A program made the translations under genes and the position numbers. Below are positions 55,601-63,909 of a stretch of 64,000 bases of DNA, piece by piece. Under the pieces are notes generated by a model. That model searched no databases. It had not been told where the DNA came from and saw only the letters and a program-made list of their open reading frames with translations. Source of the DNA: Schumannella luteola (GTDB taxonomy: Bacteria; Actinomycetota; Actinomycetes; Actinomycetales; Microbacteriaceae); contig NZ_JACBZY010000001.1 in the NCBI RefSeq assembly GCF_013408685.1, forward strand, positions 2,046,001-2,110,000, given 5' to 3'. How positions within the stretch are numbered: position 1 is the first letter of the stretch; every line of letters begins with the position of its first letter.

Positions 55601-56649
55601 CGGGCGAGCACGACGAGCGGCCACGCGATCGCGAGCGCGACCGAGGCGAGTAGCAGCAGCTCGGCGCCGAAGACCGAGCCGGGAACGGGCGTGAGCAGCA
55701 CCGGCACCGTCACGATCGCGACCATGCCCGTCCACACCCAGGTGCGCAGCCGCACGACCGTGCCCAGCGTCGCGAGCAGGGCCCCGCCGACACCGCTGCC
55801 GATCGCGGCGAGCACCCACGGGTCGGGGCCGACGACGGCGAGCTGCTGGGCGATGCCCACGACGTCCAGCCCGATGAACACGACCCCGAGTCCGCCGATC
55901 GCCTCGCCCGAGAAGACCAGATCGCGGCGACGCAGCAGCCAGGCGCCGACGAGGAAGATCACGGTGACGGTGCCGACGATCGCGGTGCGCGCGCCCGCAT
56001 CCGTCAGGTCGGGGTTGAAGAAGCTGAACACGAGGGCGGCGACCGCGAAGAGCCCGGCGCCCGCGACGGCGAGCACCGACTGCACGCTGAGCTGAGATGC
56101 GTGATCGGGTCGCGGCGCGGCGGCGACCGGGTTCGGCGAGCCGAGGTGCTGCGGCGGCGCGCCGGCGATCGACGCGGCGACCGCCGGGTCGGATGCCGGG
56201 GCGCTCGACGGGGCGAGCGGGATGGCGGGGCCGAGCAGCTCGGCCCCGGACCGCGAGGGCGGTGCGCCCCAGTGCGCCGGGCGGGATGCCGGGCCCGAGA
56301 CGCGGGGCCCGGCCCACCCGGGGGCGGGCTCGCCGGCGACGTACCCGATGCCGGCGACCGGGGGACCCGTCGGGGACGCCTCGGTGACGCCGCCGACCCC
56401 GCCGACCTCGGCCGCCGAGATCGTCGGATCGGAGGGCAGCGCATCGACGAGCAGCTGACGCCGCTGCAGCGCGTCGGAGGCGTCGACCGAGGCCTGCCAG
56501 AGCGCCAGCGCATCCTCGCCGGCCACCCGCGCGCCGCAGGTGCTGCAGACGACGACGCCGTCATCCGCCCGGATCGGCGCCGAGCAGCGAGGGCAGAGAG
56601 TCGCATCGAGAAGGCGACGCACCGCGTCGTCGCTCCAGCTGGGCGTCAT
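52660..56649 (-). CDS. Giant polytopic membrane protein, SCO7613 type
   Basis: 1329 residues. N-terminal zinc ribbon CPRC...CSTC (Cys 19, 22, 35, 38), a Pro/Gly/Ala-rich linker (about 90-200), then more than 30 hydrophobic segments to the end, for example SVLAVAGAGLFAVAALVFSF, and a basic cytoplasmic C terminus (RRTNRSGGVAARLRELR). This zinc-ribbon-plus-membrane layout is the SCO7613 family of Actinobacteria, of unknown function. TACACT seven bases before the ATG makes it probably leaderless. The 3990-base reading frame is free of any sign of fusion. Confidence 0.88.
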   Translation of the reverse strand: MTPSWSDDAVRRLLDATLCPRCSAPIRADDGVVVCSTCGARVAGEDALALWQASVDASDALQRRQLLVDALPSDPTISAAEVGGVGGVTEASPTGPPVAGIGYVAGEPAPGWAGPRVSGPASRPAHWGAPPSRSGAELLGPAIPLAPSSAPASDPAVAASIAGAPPQHLGSPNPVAAAPRPDHASQLSVQSVLAVAGAGLFAVAALVFSFFNPDLTDAGARTAIVGTVTVIFLVGAWLLRRRDLVFSGEAIGGLGVVFIGLDVVGIAQQLAVVGPDPWVLAAIGSGVGGALLATLGTVVRLRTWVWTGMVAIVTVPVLLTPVPGSVFGAELLLLASVALAIAWPLVVLARLEARLGTMRVDRVTATSAQIALGSVVICLLPLLSWRPDGDPILLGALVTVLLAALCAVAARGQLPGFFSFATGLLATGAALAAPLAIRFADSAWYVAVVPAAAVLAMIVLAALPARLLPQPRMLDGGALTALIAVAFPVAAGVALVLTAPLTGPLRGLGQRDSGGEGDIAPGAALATMPPSAAAALVVGLLAVAAGFAIAPRLSARRGSGTVAGVRTGARVALWLGAAAVLGAALWPGMPLVAQVSALLAVAVATALALRFVPRLRRVRPGTRAPLAVLAHLAALAGVLASWADSSIVVIAGIGGLVAVAFAAATVPRRMRFWHVGVGTGWALFVLATALDLAGVEQIVLLSIVTSAAALLALVATLVPRIPARWWLAVLIVAVVPFSIGVISVLFERSGWTALSTTLIGAVAFTLLVIRSRAIGVAVRTIAASIVVPSLAVAIISLGAQLLSGSASPVTLPIIAVVVAAMLGALGAIESRLADRLPAVQVRTAVIAIEASTYVTGAIAVLLALVREASGLGTTCLVLLIAGIGAAASAVFARRRSGWWLAAACWTGALWCVWALAGVGVPEPYLLPPTLGAAIVGVVLLLRRGAGLGLASVGLAAAVAPTLALLAVVGNGEGAVLPWRTIGLLAASLVLLLAGALVRPGSGLRGRLVGLQLPLVTISAVAATATLAQGIRLGARSDATPLGDRAVMAPALLLAVGGALLVLGAAVVAVRSSRALTERSPLRAGIARSRWVLVTPVALLALTPLTAIRHEWFAIWAMWTLMMALLALVVVIARATLHGATALPPAWIVYTLAWIVGVAGWSQRELRVEVFSLPLGLAVLAAGAVHFVAELRPGARERWTTEATLDSWPAGFRGSRQLLAPGLVLTLLPSVVATGTDPQTWRAILVIAVALVAILGGVTLRLHAPFVIGIAALPIENVVVFASQLGRGIQSLPWWITLATAGAVLLAIAVGSERRTNRSGGVAARLRELR

Positions 56650-56833
56650 GATCCGGAGTGTAGGGATGCGCGGGGCGCCGACTCGCCCGATTCGGCCTGC
56701 GCGGGCGGACATTCAGGGCTGTCCCGACGGATCGTCAGTGACGACCCCGACGGCGTCACCCCCGAAGGCGGGCTGGCGTCAGCGGCACCGGGGACGCGCT
56801 GGCGCACTCGCGGCCGGTCTCGCGCGCGAGCCG

Positions 56834-57244
56834 TCAGTCCTGCGCCGCGAGGCGCGCCCGGAAGCCCGCCTGGTTATGCCGCGGCACGGTTCCCGGCTCG
56901 CCGAACATCAGCACGACCTCGGCCGTCACCTCGCCAGGGTTGTGCGCCGAGTGGGGCACGCCGGCGGGAACGTAGGCGGCGTCGCCCGCGCCCAGGTCGT
57001 GGCCGACGCCGTCGATGTCGACCTCGAGCCGGCCCGAGATCACGAGGTAGAGCTCGTCGAGGTCGCGGTCGGTCGAGTCGTCGTGGCGGTGCTCGCCCTC
57101 CGAGGCGCCCGGCTCGAAGCGCCAGAGCTGCACCGAGGGACCGAGGCGGTTCGTGTCGGGGAAGTACCAGTCGACGCCGACGGGCACGCCGCCGTCGTGT
57201 AGCGGGTAGGCGGTCTGCAGCTCGCCGCGGCGCTGGATGGTCAT
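56834..57244 (-). CDS. Cupin domain protein
   Basis: 136 residues. WRFEPGASEGEHRHDD...DELYLVISGRLEVDIDG is cupin motif 1 with a His/Glu set, and AGDAAYVPAGVPHSAHNPGE is motif 2 with its His. Metal binding is likely. ATGA overlap with the TetR gene upstream, so it is under the same operator. Possibly a detoxification or sensor protein linked to the divergent drug exporter (inference). A 184-base gap to the giant gene's start follows. Confidence 0.88.
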   Translation of the reverse strand: MTIQRRGELQTAYPLHDGGVPVGVDWYFPDTNRLGPSVQLWRFEPGASEGEHRHDDSTDRDLDELYLVISGRLEVDIDGVGHDLGAGDAAYVPAGVPHSAHNPGEVTAEVVLMFGEPGTVPRHNQAGFRARLAAQD

Positions 57245-57750
57245 GCGAGGCGCTCCACGAGCGCGTCGAGCATGGGGGCGTCGACCCGGGCGAAGCCGGC
57301 TCCGCGCAGCGCGCCGAAATACAGCCCGTCGCTGACCAGCAGGATGATCTCGGCCTGCACCGGATCGGGCACGACGCGCGTCACGAGGTCGTGCCAGCCC
57401 TGCTCGGCTCGGCGCAGCGCGGCGGTCGCCGAGTCGCCGCCGAGACGGGCGAGGGCGACCATGACCCGGTCGAGCTCCTTGTCGGTCTCGATCGAGCCGC
57501 GCAGGAAGCGCTCGATCGTGCGCTGGGGGTCGGATTCGAGATCGCGGATGTCGTCGGCGGCGAGCCGGTCGAGGTGCTCGCCCAGCGCATCCACCAGGGC
57601 GGCCTTGCCGGAGAAGTGGTGCAGCAGCCCACCTTTCGACATCCCGGCGCGGCGGGCGACGGCGTCGAGCGTGAAGCCGCTCTCGCCGGATTCGAGCAGG
57701 AGGGCGACGGCGGCGTCGATCAGGTCGTCGCGGTGGGAATCGCGGGGCAC
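57241..57750 (-). CDS. TetR family transcriptional regulator
   Basis: 169 residues. TetR HTH at the N terminus: SGFTLDAVARRAGMSKGGLLHHFSGKAALVDAL (about 24-56), then a ligand domain with GGDSATAALRRAEQGWHDLVTRV. GGLLHHF identifies the usual GxLYxHF helix end. The operator dyad at 57770-57797 lies between this gene and the divergent MFS gene. It most likely represses both directions until a drug or metabolite binds. Confidence 0.92.
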   Translation of the reverse strand: MPRDSHRDDLIDAAVALLLESGESGFTLDAVARRAGMSKGGLLHHFSGKAALVDALGEHLDRLAADDIRDLESDPQRTIERFLRGSIETDKELDRVMVALARLGGDSATAALRRAEQGWHDLVTRVVPDPVQAEIILLVSDGLYFGALRGAGFARVDAPMLDALVERLA

Positions 57751-57769
57751 CCGCTCAGTCTACGCTGGC

Positions 57770-57797
57770 AAACTATACCGACCAGACGGTACAGTTT
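57770..57797. promoter_or_regulatory. TetR operator
   Basis: AAACTATACCG-ACCAGA-CGGTACAGTTT, an 11-bp dyad with one mismatch, spaced by 6 bases. It stands 20 bases before the TetR start and 5 bases before the MFS start, in a region of normal GC otherwise. Confidence 0.8.
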
Positions 57798-57802
57798 CGG
57801 TC

Positions 57803-59341
57803 ATGAGCTCCACGACCGACACCGCATCCACCCCGCTGACCGACGACGCACCCCGCGCCGGACGCCGCGGCTGGGCGGCGCTCGTCGTGCTCATGCTGCC
57901 GACGCTGCTCATCTCGATCGACAACACCGTGCTGAGTTTCGCCCTGCCGACCATCGCCCGCGACCTCGAGCCGAGCGCCCAGGCCCAGCTCTGGATCGTC
58001 GACGCCTACCCGCTCGTGCTCGCCGGCCTGCTCGTCGCGATGGGCAACTTCGGCGACCGCGTCGGCCGGCGGCGCATGCTGCTGATCGGCTCGAGCGGCT
58101 TCGCCGTCATCTCGGTGCTCGCCGCCTTCGCGCCCAACGCCGAGCTGCTGATCGCCGGCCGGGTGCTCATGGGCTTCTTCGGCGCCATGATCATGCCCTC
58201 GACCCTGTCGCTGCTGCGCTCGATCTTCCTGCACCGCGCTCAGCGCCGCCTCGCCATCGCGATCTGGGCGACCGGCTTCTCGCTCGGCTCGGCCATCGGC
58301 CCGATGGTCGGCGGGCTGCTGCTGCAGCACTTCTTCTGGGGCTCGGTGTTCCTCATCGCCGTGCCGGTGCTGCTGCCGCTGCTCGTGCTCGCGCCGATCC
58401 TCGTGCCCGAGAGCCGCGACCCGAAGCCGGGCCCGGTGGATGTGCTCGCCATCGTGCTCTCGGTGCTCACCGTCGCGCCGATCGTCGGCGCCGTGAAGAC
58501 GCTCGCGACCGGGGGAGAGCTCTGGCTCGTCGCCGTGCTCGTGGCGGTCGGCGTCGTCAGCGGCGTGCTGCTCGTGCGCCGACTGCTGCGCAGCCCGACG
58601 CCGATGCTCGACGTGCGGCTCTTCCGTCGCGGAGCGTTCTCGGGGGCGATCCTCATCAACCTGGCGTCGGTCATCGCCCTCGTCGGCCTGATCTTCTTCG
58701 TCACGCAGCACCTGCAGCTCGTGGTCGGCCTCGACGCCTTCAGCTCGGCGCTCGTGCTCGGACCGGGCGTGCTCGCGCTGATCGTGTTCAGCTTCGTCGC
58801 TGTGCGGCTCGTGAAGCGCGTGCGCCCCGGCTACGTGATCGCCGGCTCGGTGCTCGCGGCGGGCCTCGGCTATCTCACGCTCGGGCTCGGCGGATCGGGC
58901 GTCAGCGTGACGCAGATCCTCATCGCCTTCGTGCTCGTCGGCGCCGGCATCGGCGCGGCCGAGACGCTGTCGAACGACCTCGTGATCGCCAACGCGCCCG
59001 CCGACAAGGCCGGCGCCGCGGCGGGCGTCTCCGAGACGGCCTACGAGCTCGGCGCCGTGCTCGGCACGACGATCCTCGGCGGGCTCGTGACGGCGCTCTA
59101 CCGCGCCGAGCTGCACCTACCCGACGGCCTGAGCGCCGCGCAGGCGGGGTCGGCGCGCGAGACGCTGGGCGGGGCCATCCACGTCGCCGAGGGCCTGCCG
59201 GCCGAGCTGGGGGATGCGCTGCGCGAGGCCGCGCGCTCGGCCTTCGACCTCGGCGTGGTCTCGACCGCCTACGCCGGCGCCGCGCTCATGGTGGTCGCGG
59301 CGACGCTCGCGCTCGTGACCCTGCGCCGCGCGCGGGCCTGA
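57803..59341 (+). CDS. MFS multidrug efflux transporter, DHA2 (EmrB/QacA) family
   Basis: 512 residues with 14 membrane segments. LPTLLISIDNTVLSFALPTIARDL is the DHA2 motif at TM1 (motif D1), WIVDAYPLVLAGLLVAMGNFGDRVGRRRMLL is motif A, and GFSLGSAIGPMVGGLLL is motif C of antiporters. It exports cationic or amphiphilic compounds against protons. Divergent from the TetR regulator with the operator immediately in front. No ribosome site stands within the operator. Confidence 0.94.
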   Translation: MSSTTDTASTPLTDDAPRAGRRGWAALVVLMLPTLLISIDNTVLSFALPTIARDLEPSAQAQLWIVDAYPLVLAGLLVAMGNFGDRVGRRRMLLIGSSGFAVISVLAAFAPNAELLIAGRVLMGFFGAMIMPSTLSLLRSIFLHRAQRRLAIAIWATGFSLGSAIGPMVGGLLLQHFFWGSVFLIAVPVLLPLLVLAPILVPESRDPKPGPVDVLAIVLSVLTVAPIVGAVKTLATGGELWLVAVLVAVGVVSGVLLVRRLLRSPTPMLDVRLFRRGAFSGAILINLASVIALVGLIFFVTQHLQLVVGLDAFSSALVLGPGVLALIVFSFVAVRLVKRVRPGYVIAGSVLAAGLGYLTLGLGGSGVSVTQILIAFVLVGAGIGAAETLSNDLVIANAPADKAGAAAGVSETAYELGAVLGTTILGGLVTALYRAELHLPDGLSAAQAGSARETLGGAIHVAEGLPAELGDALREAARSAFDLGVVSTAYAGAALMVVAATLALVTLRRARA

Positions 59342-59404
59342 GCCCGCCGCTGCCGCCGCCGGCATCCGCCTTCCCCAGCGCCCCGAACCCGCCGGGGATC
59401 GACC

Positions 59405-59479
59405 ATCTCAAGGAGTTGCTGCAACTGGTGGGGCTGGTGTTGCTCACGCGTCACACGAGTGACAGCAACTCCTTGAGAT
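59405..59479. repeat. 75-base element with perfect 17-base inverted ends
   Basis: ATCTCAAGGAGTTGCTG (59405-59421) and its exact complement at 59463-59479 enclose 41 bases. It lies in the 247-base gap between the MFS and aldehyde dehydrogenase genes, ahead of a separate terminator. The long loop and perfect arms suit a small palindromic or MITE-like element rather than a terminator. Confidence 0.75.
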
Positions 59480-59506
59480 CGTTTCGGGGAGAGGTGCCGA
59501 GCACGA

Positions 59507-59541
59507 CGAAGGCCGCCACACCGGGTGCGTGGCGGCCTTCG
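59507..59541. terminator. Bidirectional terminator
   Basis: A perfect 13-bp stem CGAAGGCCGCCAC (59507-59519) with 59529-59541, loop of 9 bases, between the convergent MFS and aldehyde dehydrogenase genes. Confidence 0.8.
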
Positions 59542-59588
59542 TTCCGCGGATGCGGCCTCAACTCACTCGGGCAGACCGCTCACCCTGC

Positions 59589-60956
59589 TCACTCGGGCAG
59601 GCGGATCATCTTGCGGTTGAGGAACTCGCCGATGCCGACGGCACCCAGCTCGCGTCCGGTTCCCGACTGCTTCACGCCGCCGAAGGGCAGCTCGGCCGCC
59701 TCGGCGCCGACCACGTTGATGAAGACCATGCCGGCCTCGATGCGGTCGGCCACGCGCAGCGCCTGCTGCTCGTCGGGCGTGAACACGTAGGAGCCGAGGC
59801 CGAAGTCGGTGGCGTTGGCGATCTCGATCGCCTCGTCCTCCGAGTGCACGCGGTAGAGCGACGCGACCGGTCCGAAGAACTCCTCGCCGAAGGCGGGGTT
59901 GGCGCGGTCGATGTCGGCGAGCACACCCGGGAAGAACTTCGTGCCCTCGCGCGGCTGCGGGGCGAGCAGCGCCGTGGCGCCGTTCTCGAGCGCGCGCTTG
60001 ACCTGGCCGTCGAGGCGCTCGGCGGCGGCCTCCGACGACAGCGGTCCGAGCTCGGTGTCGTCCGAGGTCGGGTCGGCCGGGGCGACCTGCGCGATCGCGG
60101 CGGTGAACTTCTCCGCGAAGGCGTCGTAGAGGTCGTCGATCACGATGAAGCGCTTCGCGGCATTGCACGACTGGCCGCCGTTGTCGAGGCGACCGGCGAC
60201 CGCGGCCTCGACCGTGGCATCCAGGTCGTCGCTGCCGAGCACGATGAACGGGTCGGACCCGCCCAGCTCGAGTGCGACCTTCTTCAGGTGGCGGCCCGCG
60301 ATCTCGGCGACGGCGGCGCCCGCGCGCTCCGAGCCGGTGAGGGAGACGCCGCGGATGCGACGGTCGGCGATGATCGGCTCGATCTGCTCCGTCGACGCGA
60401 ACAGGTTCACGTAGGCGTTCACCGGGATGCCGGCCTCGTGGAAGATCTCCTCCTGCACGCGAGCCGAGTCAGGGCACTGCGGAGCGTGCTTGAGCAGGAT
60501 CGGGTTGCCCACGATCAGGTTCGGTCCGGCGAAGCGGGCGACCTGGTAGTAGGGGAAGTTCCACGGCATGATGCCGAGCAGCGGGCCGAGCGCGGCCTTG
60601 CGCAGCAGGGCGCGACCGCCCTCGACCGCGATCGGCTCGTCGGCCAGCAGCGCCTCGGCGTTGTCGGCGTAGTACTGGTAGATCGCCGCGGCGAACTCGA
60701 CCTCGCCCACGGCCTGGGCGCGGGGCTTGCCCATCTCGCGGGTGATGATCGCGGCGAGCTCGTCGACGCGGGCGAGGTGGATCTCGGCCACCTTCGCGAT
60801 CGCGGCGGCGCGCTCGGCGACGGTGCTGGTGCGCGCCCAGGTCGACCAGGCGTCATCCACCTGGGCGATGGCGGCCTGCACCTCCTGGTCGCTGGCGAAG
60901 GGCACCTGGGTGCCGGTCTGCCCGGTGAAGGGGTCGACGACGGTGAATCCGGTCAC
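59589..60956 (-). CDS. NAD(P)-dependent aldehyde dehydrogenase (succinate-semialdehyde type)
   Basis: 455 residues of the ALDH superfamily, on the short side (about 455 against about 480). GIMPWNFPYYQVARFAGPNL is the cofactor strand; VSLTGSERAGAAVAEIAGRHLKKVALELGGSDPFIVL carries the catalytic Glu, and NGGQSCNAAKRFIV the catalytic Cys. GEEFFGPVASLYRV and QSGTGRELG close the fold. It lies behind gabD and gabT, so it is probably a second semialdehyde dehydrogenase. GTG 60956 is preceded by AAGGAGAG. Confidence 0.9.
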   Translation of the reverse strand: MTGFTVVDPFTGQTGTQVPFASDQEVQAAIAQVDDAWSTWARTSTVAERAAAIAKVAEIHLARVDELAAIITREMGKPRAQAVGEVEFAAAIYQYYADNAEALLADEPIAVEGGRALLRKAALGPLLGIMPWNFPYYQVARFAGPNLIVGNPILLKHAPQCPDSARVQEEIFHEAGIPVNAYVNLFASTEQIEPIIADRRIRGVSLTGSERAGAAVAEIAGRHLKKVALELGGSDPFIVLGSDDLDATVEAAVAGRLDNGGQSCNAAKRFIVIDDLYDAFAEKFTAAIAQVAPADPTSDDTELGPLSSEAAAERLDGQVKRALENGATALLAPQPREGTKFFPGVLADIDRANPAFGEEFFGPVASLYRVHSEDEAIEIANATDFGLGSYVFTPDEQQALRVADRIEAGMVFINVVGAEAAELPFGGVKQSGTGRELGAVGIGEFLNRKMIRLPE

Positions 60957-60991
60957 GTTCTCTCCTTGCGCTGGTGGTGTTCGAAGGTCGT

Positions 60992-62476
60992 TCAGGATGC
61001 GGGGATGAGGGTGTACTTGACTTCGAGGTACTCGTGGATGCCCTCGGCGCCGCCCTCGCGGCCCATGCCCGACTGCTTCACGCCGCCGAAGGGAGCCGAG
61101 GCGTTCGACACGATGCCCGTGTTGAGGCCCATCATCCCGGTGTCGACGCTGGCGATGAGGCGGTGCCCGCGCGCGACGTTCTCGGTGAAGGCGTAGCCGA
61201 CGAGGCCGTATTCGGTGCTGTTGGCGAGGCGCACGGCCTCCTCCTCGTCGCGGAAGGTGACGATGCCGAGCAGCGGGGCGAAGATCTCCTCGGTCAGCAT
61301 GCGCGCGTCCTTCGGCAGGCCGGTGACGACGGTCGGCTCGAAGAAGGTGCCGTCGCCCTCGATCGCCTTGCCGCCGGTGAGCACGGTGGCTCCCTTGGCG
61401 ACGGCGTCCTCGATGAGTGCGGCGCTGTTCTTCACGGCCTTGTCGTCGATCAGCGGGCCGATGTTGACGCCCTCTTCGGTGCCGCGGCCGACCTTGAAGG
61501 CGGCGACGCGGTCCCGCAGACGGTTGCCGAACTCCTCGGCGACGTCCTCGTGCACGATGAAGCGGTTCGCCGCGGTGCAGGCCTGGCCGATGTTGCGGAA
61601 CTTCGCCAGCAGGGCGCCCTCCACGGCCTTGTCGAGGTCGGCATCCTCGAACACCAGGAACGGGGCGTTGCCGCCGAGCTCCATCGAGGTGCGCAGCACG
61701 TTGTCGGCGGCCTGCTTGAGCAGCTGGACGCCGACCGGGGTCGAGCCCGTGAAGCTGAGCTTGCGCAGGCGCGGGTCGGCGATGATCGGGGCCGAGATCT
61801 CGCGCGAGCGGTCGCTCGAGATGACGTTGACGACGCCCGCGGGCACGCCCGCGTCGATGAGCAGCTTCGCGAAGAACTGCGTGGTCAGCGGGGTGAGCGC
61901 GGCCGGCTTGATGACGACCGTGCAGCCGGCGGCGAGGGCGGGGCCGATCTTGCGGGTCGCCATCGCGAGCGGGAAGTTCCACGGGGTGATGAGGAACGCG
62001 GGGCCGACCGGGCGGTGCGACACGACGGTCGTGCCGGTGCCCTCGGGGTTGAGCCCGTAGCGGCCGGTGATGCGCACGGCCTCCTCGCTGAACCAGCGCA
62101 GGAACTCGCCGCCGTAGGTGACCTCGCCGTCGGCCTCGGCCAGCGGCTTGCCCATCTCGAGCGTCATCAGCAGGGCGAAGTCGGCGCGGCGCTCCTGCAG
62201 CAGCTCCCACGCCTTCCGCAGGATCTCGCCGCGCTTGCGCGGGGCGGTCGCGGCCCAGGCGTCCTGCGCGGCGACGGCGGCGTCGAGGGCGCGGATGCCG
62301 TCTTCCGGGCTCGCCGCCTGCAGCGTCGCGAGCACCTGGTTGGTCGCGGGGTCGCGCACGTCGAAAGTGCGTCCCTCGCTGCTGTCGACCCACTCGCCGC
62401 CGATGAGGAGGCCGGTGGGCACGCTGTCGATGAGCTCGCGCTCGCGGGCGGTGAGGGTCGTGGTCGTGTCGGTCAC
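60992..62476 (-). CDS. gabD: Succinate-semialdehyde dehydrogenase
   Basis: 494 residues. FLITPWNFPLAMATRKIGPALAAGC is the GabD signature, FTGSTPVGVQLLKQAADNVLRTSMELGGNAPFLVFEDAD holds the catalytic Glu, FRNIGQACTAANRFIV the catalytic Cys, and FGGVKQSGMGREGGAEGIHEYLEVKY the end. It oxidises succinate semialdehyde to succinate for the citric acid cycle. Start GTG 62476 follows GGAGA. Follows gabT by 83 bases; the other aldehyde dehydrogenase follows it by 35. Confidence 0.94.
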   Translation of the reverse strand: MTDTTTTLTARERELIDSVPTGLLIGGEWVDSSEGRTFDVRDPATNQVLATLQAASPEDGIRALDAAVAAQDAWAATAPRKRGEILRKAWELLQERRADFALLMTLEMGKPLAEADGEVTYGGEFLRWFSEEAVRITGRYGLNPEGTGTTVVSHRPVGPAFLITPWNFPLAMATRKIGPALAAGCTVVIKPAALTPLTTQFFAKLLIDAGVPAGVVNVISSDRSREISAPIIADPRLRKLSFTGSTPVGVQLLKQAADNVLRTSMELGGNAPFLVFEDADLDKAVEGALLAKFRNIGQACTAANRFIVHEDVAEEFGNRLRDRVAAFKVGRGTEEGVNIGPLIDDKAVKNSAALIEDAVAKGATVLTGGKAIEGDGTFFEPTVVTGLPKDARMLTEEIFAPLLGIVTFRDEEEAVRLANSTEYGLVGYAFTENVARGHRLIASVDTGMMGLNTGIVSNASAPFGGVKQSGMGREGGAEGIHEYLEVKYTLIPAS

Positions 62477-62559
62477 GTGCGATGTCTCCTTCGCGGGGTG
62501 GGCGTCGAGGCCCGGCGGGGATGACGGGAGCCCGCCGTCGGCGGGCTCCCGGGTGGTGT

Positions 62560-63909
62560 CTAGTTGGCGCGCAGGGCCTCGACGACGACGTCGAGCGCCT
62601 CGTCGAGCAGCTCGTCGCTGATGGCGAGCGGGGGCAGGAAGCGCACGACGTTGCCGTAGGTGCCGCAGGTCAGCAGCACGACGCCGGCCGCGTGGGCGGC
62701 CGCGGCGACCTTGCCGGTGAGCGCCGCATCCGGCTCGCCCGTGCCTGCGTCGACCAGCTCGATCGCCATCATGGCGCCGCGGCCGCGCACCTCGGCGATG
62801 CGCGGGTCGGCGCCGATGAGCTTGGCGCGGATGGCCTGCTCGATCTCGCGGGCGCGACGCAGCAGGTCGCCCTGCTCGTAGAGCTCGATCGCGGCGAGGG
62901 CCGCGGCGCAGGCGAGCGGGTTGCCGGTGTAGGTGCCGCCGAGTCCGCCCGCGTGCGGCGCGTCCATGATCTCGGCGCGGCCGGTGACCGCCGAGAGCGG
63001 CAGACCGCCGGCGATGCCCTTCGCGGTGACGACGAGGTCGGGCACGATGCCCTCGTGCTCGCTGGCGAACATGTCGCCGGTGCGACCGAAGCCCGACTGC
63101 ACCTCGTCGGCGATGAAGACGACGTCGTTGGCCTTGGCCCAGTCGACGAGCGCGGGCAGGAAGCCCTCGGCCGGGACGATGAAGCCGCCCTCGCCCTGGA
63201 TGGGCTCGATGATGATCGCGGCCAGGTTGGCGGCGCCGATCTGCTTCTCGATCTGGGTGATCGCGATCTTCGCGGCCTCGGCTCCCGACAGGCCGCCGTC
63301 GCGCAGCGGGTAGCTGAGCGGGGCGCGGTAGACCTCGGGGGCGAAGGGGCCGAATCCGCTCTTGTAGGGCATCGACTTGGCGGTGAGCGCCATCGTGAGG
63401 TTCGTGCGGCCGTGGTAGGCGTGATCGAAGGCGACGACGGCCTGCTTGCCGGTGTACGAGCGGGCGACCTTGATCGCGTTCTCGACGGCTTCGGCGCCCG
63501 AGTTGAAGAGCGCGCTGCGCTTGGCGTGGTCGCCGGGGGTGAGGCGGTTGAGCGCCTCGGCGACCTCGACGTAGCCCTCGTAGCCGGTGATGGTGAAGCA
63601 GGTGTGCGTGAAGGCGTTGACCTGCGCGGTGACGGCGGCGGCGACCTCGGGGGCGGCGTTGCCGACCGTGGTGACGGCGATGCCCGAGCCGAGGTCGATG
63701 AGCGAGTTGCCGTCGACGTCGACGACGACGCCGCCGCCGGCCGCGGTGATGTAGACGGGCAGGGTGATGCCGACGCCGTTCGCGACGGCGCTCTGCTTGC
63801 GGGCGTGGATCTCGCGCGAGCGCGGGCCGGGGATCTCGGTGACGAGGCGGCGCTCCTGGGGGAGCCCGGGGCCTCCGACGGTGGATGCGGTGCTGTCGAC
63901 GAGCGTCAT
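62560..63909 (-). CDS. gabT: 4-aminobutyrate--2-oxoglutarate transaminase
   Basis: 449 residues, class III PLP aminotransferase. VDVDGNSLIDLGSGIAVTTVGN opening, SGAEAVENAIKVARSYTGKQAVVAFDHAYHGRT, FIADEVQSGFGRTGDMFASEHEGIVPDLVVTAKGIAGGLPLSAVTG (Asp of DEVQSG and the PLP Lys in TAKGIAGG), and GGTYTGNPLACAAALAA are the family marks. It converts GABA to succinate semialdehyde, the substrate of gabD downstream. GAGGAAGG precedes the ATG. A TAGCGT -10-like box lies about 64 bases upstream. Confidence 0.95.
   Translation of the reverse strand: MTLVDSTASTVGGPGLPQERRLVTEIPGPRSREIHARKQSAVANGVGITLPVYITAAGGGVVVDVDGNSLIDLGSGIAVTTVGNAAPEVAAAVTAQVNAFTHTCFTITGYEGYVEVAEALNRLTPGDHAKRSALFNSGAEAVENAIKVARSYTGKQAVVAFDHAYHGRTNLTMALTAKSMPYKSGFGPFAPEVYRAPLSYPLRDGGLSGAEAAKIAITQIEKQIGAANLAAIIIEPIQGEGGFIVPAEGFLPALVDWAKANDVVFIADEVQSGFGRTGDMFASEHEGIVPDLVVTAKGIAGGLPLSAVTGRAEIMDAPHAGGLGGTYTGNPLACAAALAAIELYEQGDLLRRAREIEQAIRAKLIGADPRIAEVRGRGAMMAIELVDAGTGEPDAALTGKVAAAAHAAGVVLLTCGTYGNVVRFLPPLAISDELLDEALDVVVEALRAN

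Noticed and set aside
51431-56317. Minus-strand open frame joining the PiT gene to the giant gene's region
   Set aside because: The upstream part is Arg/Ala shadow sequence of the giant gene in another frame; the PiT protein starts at ATG 52579 with a good ribosome site.
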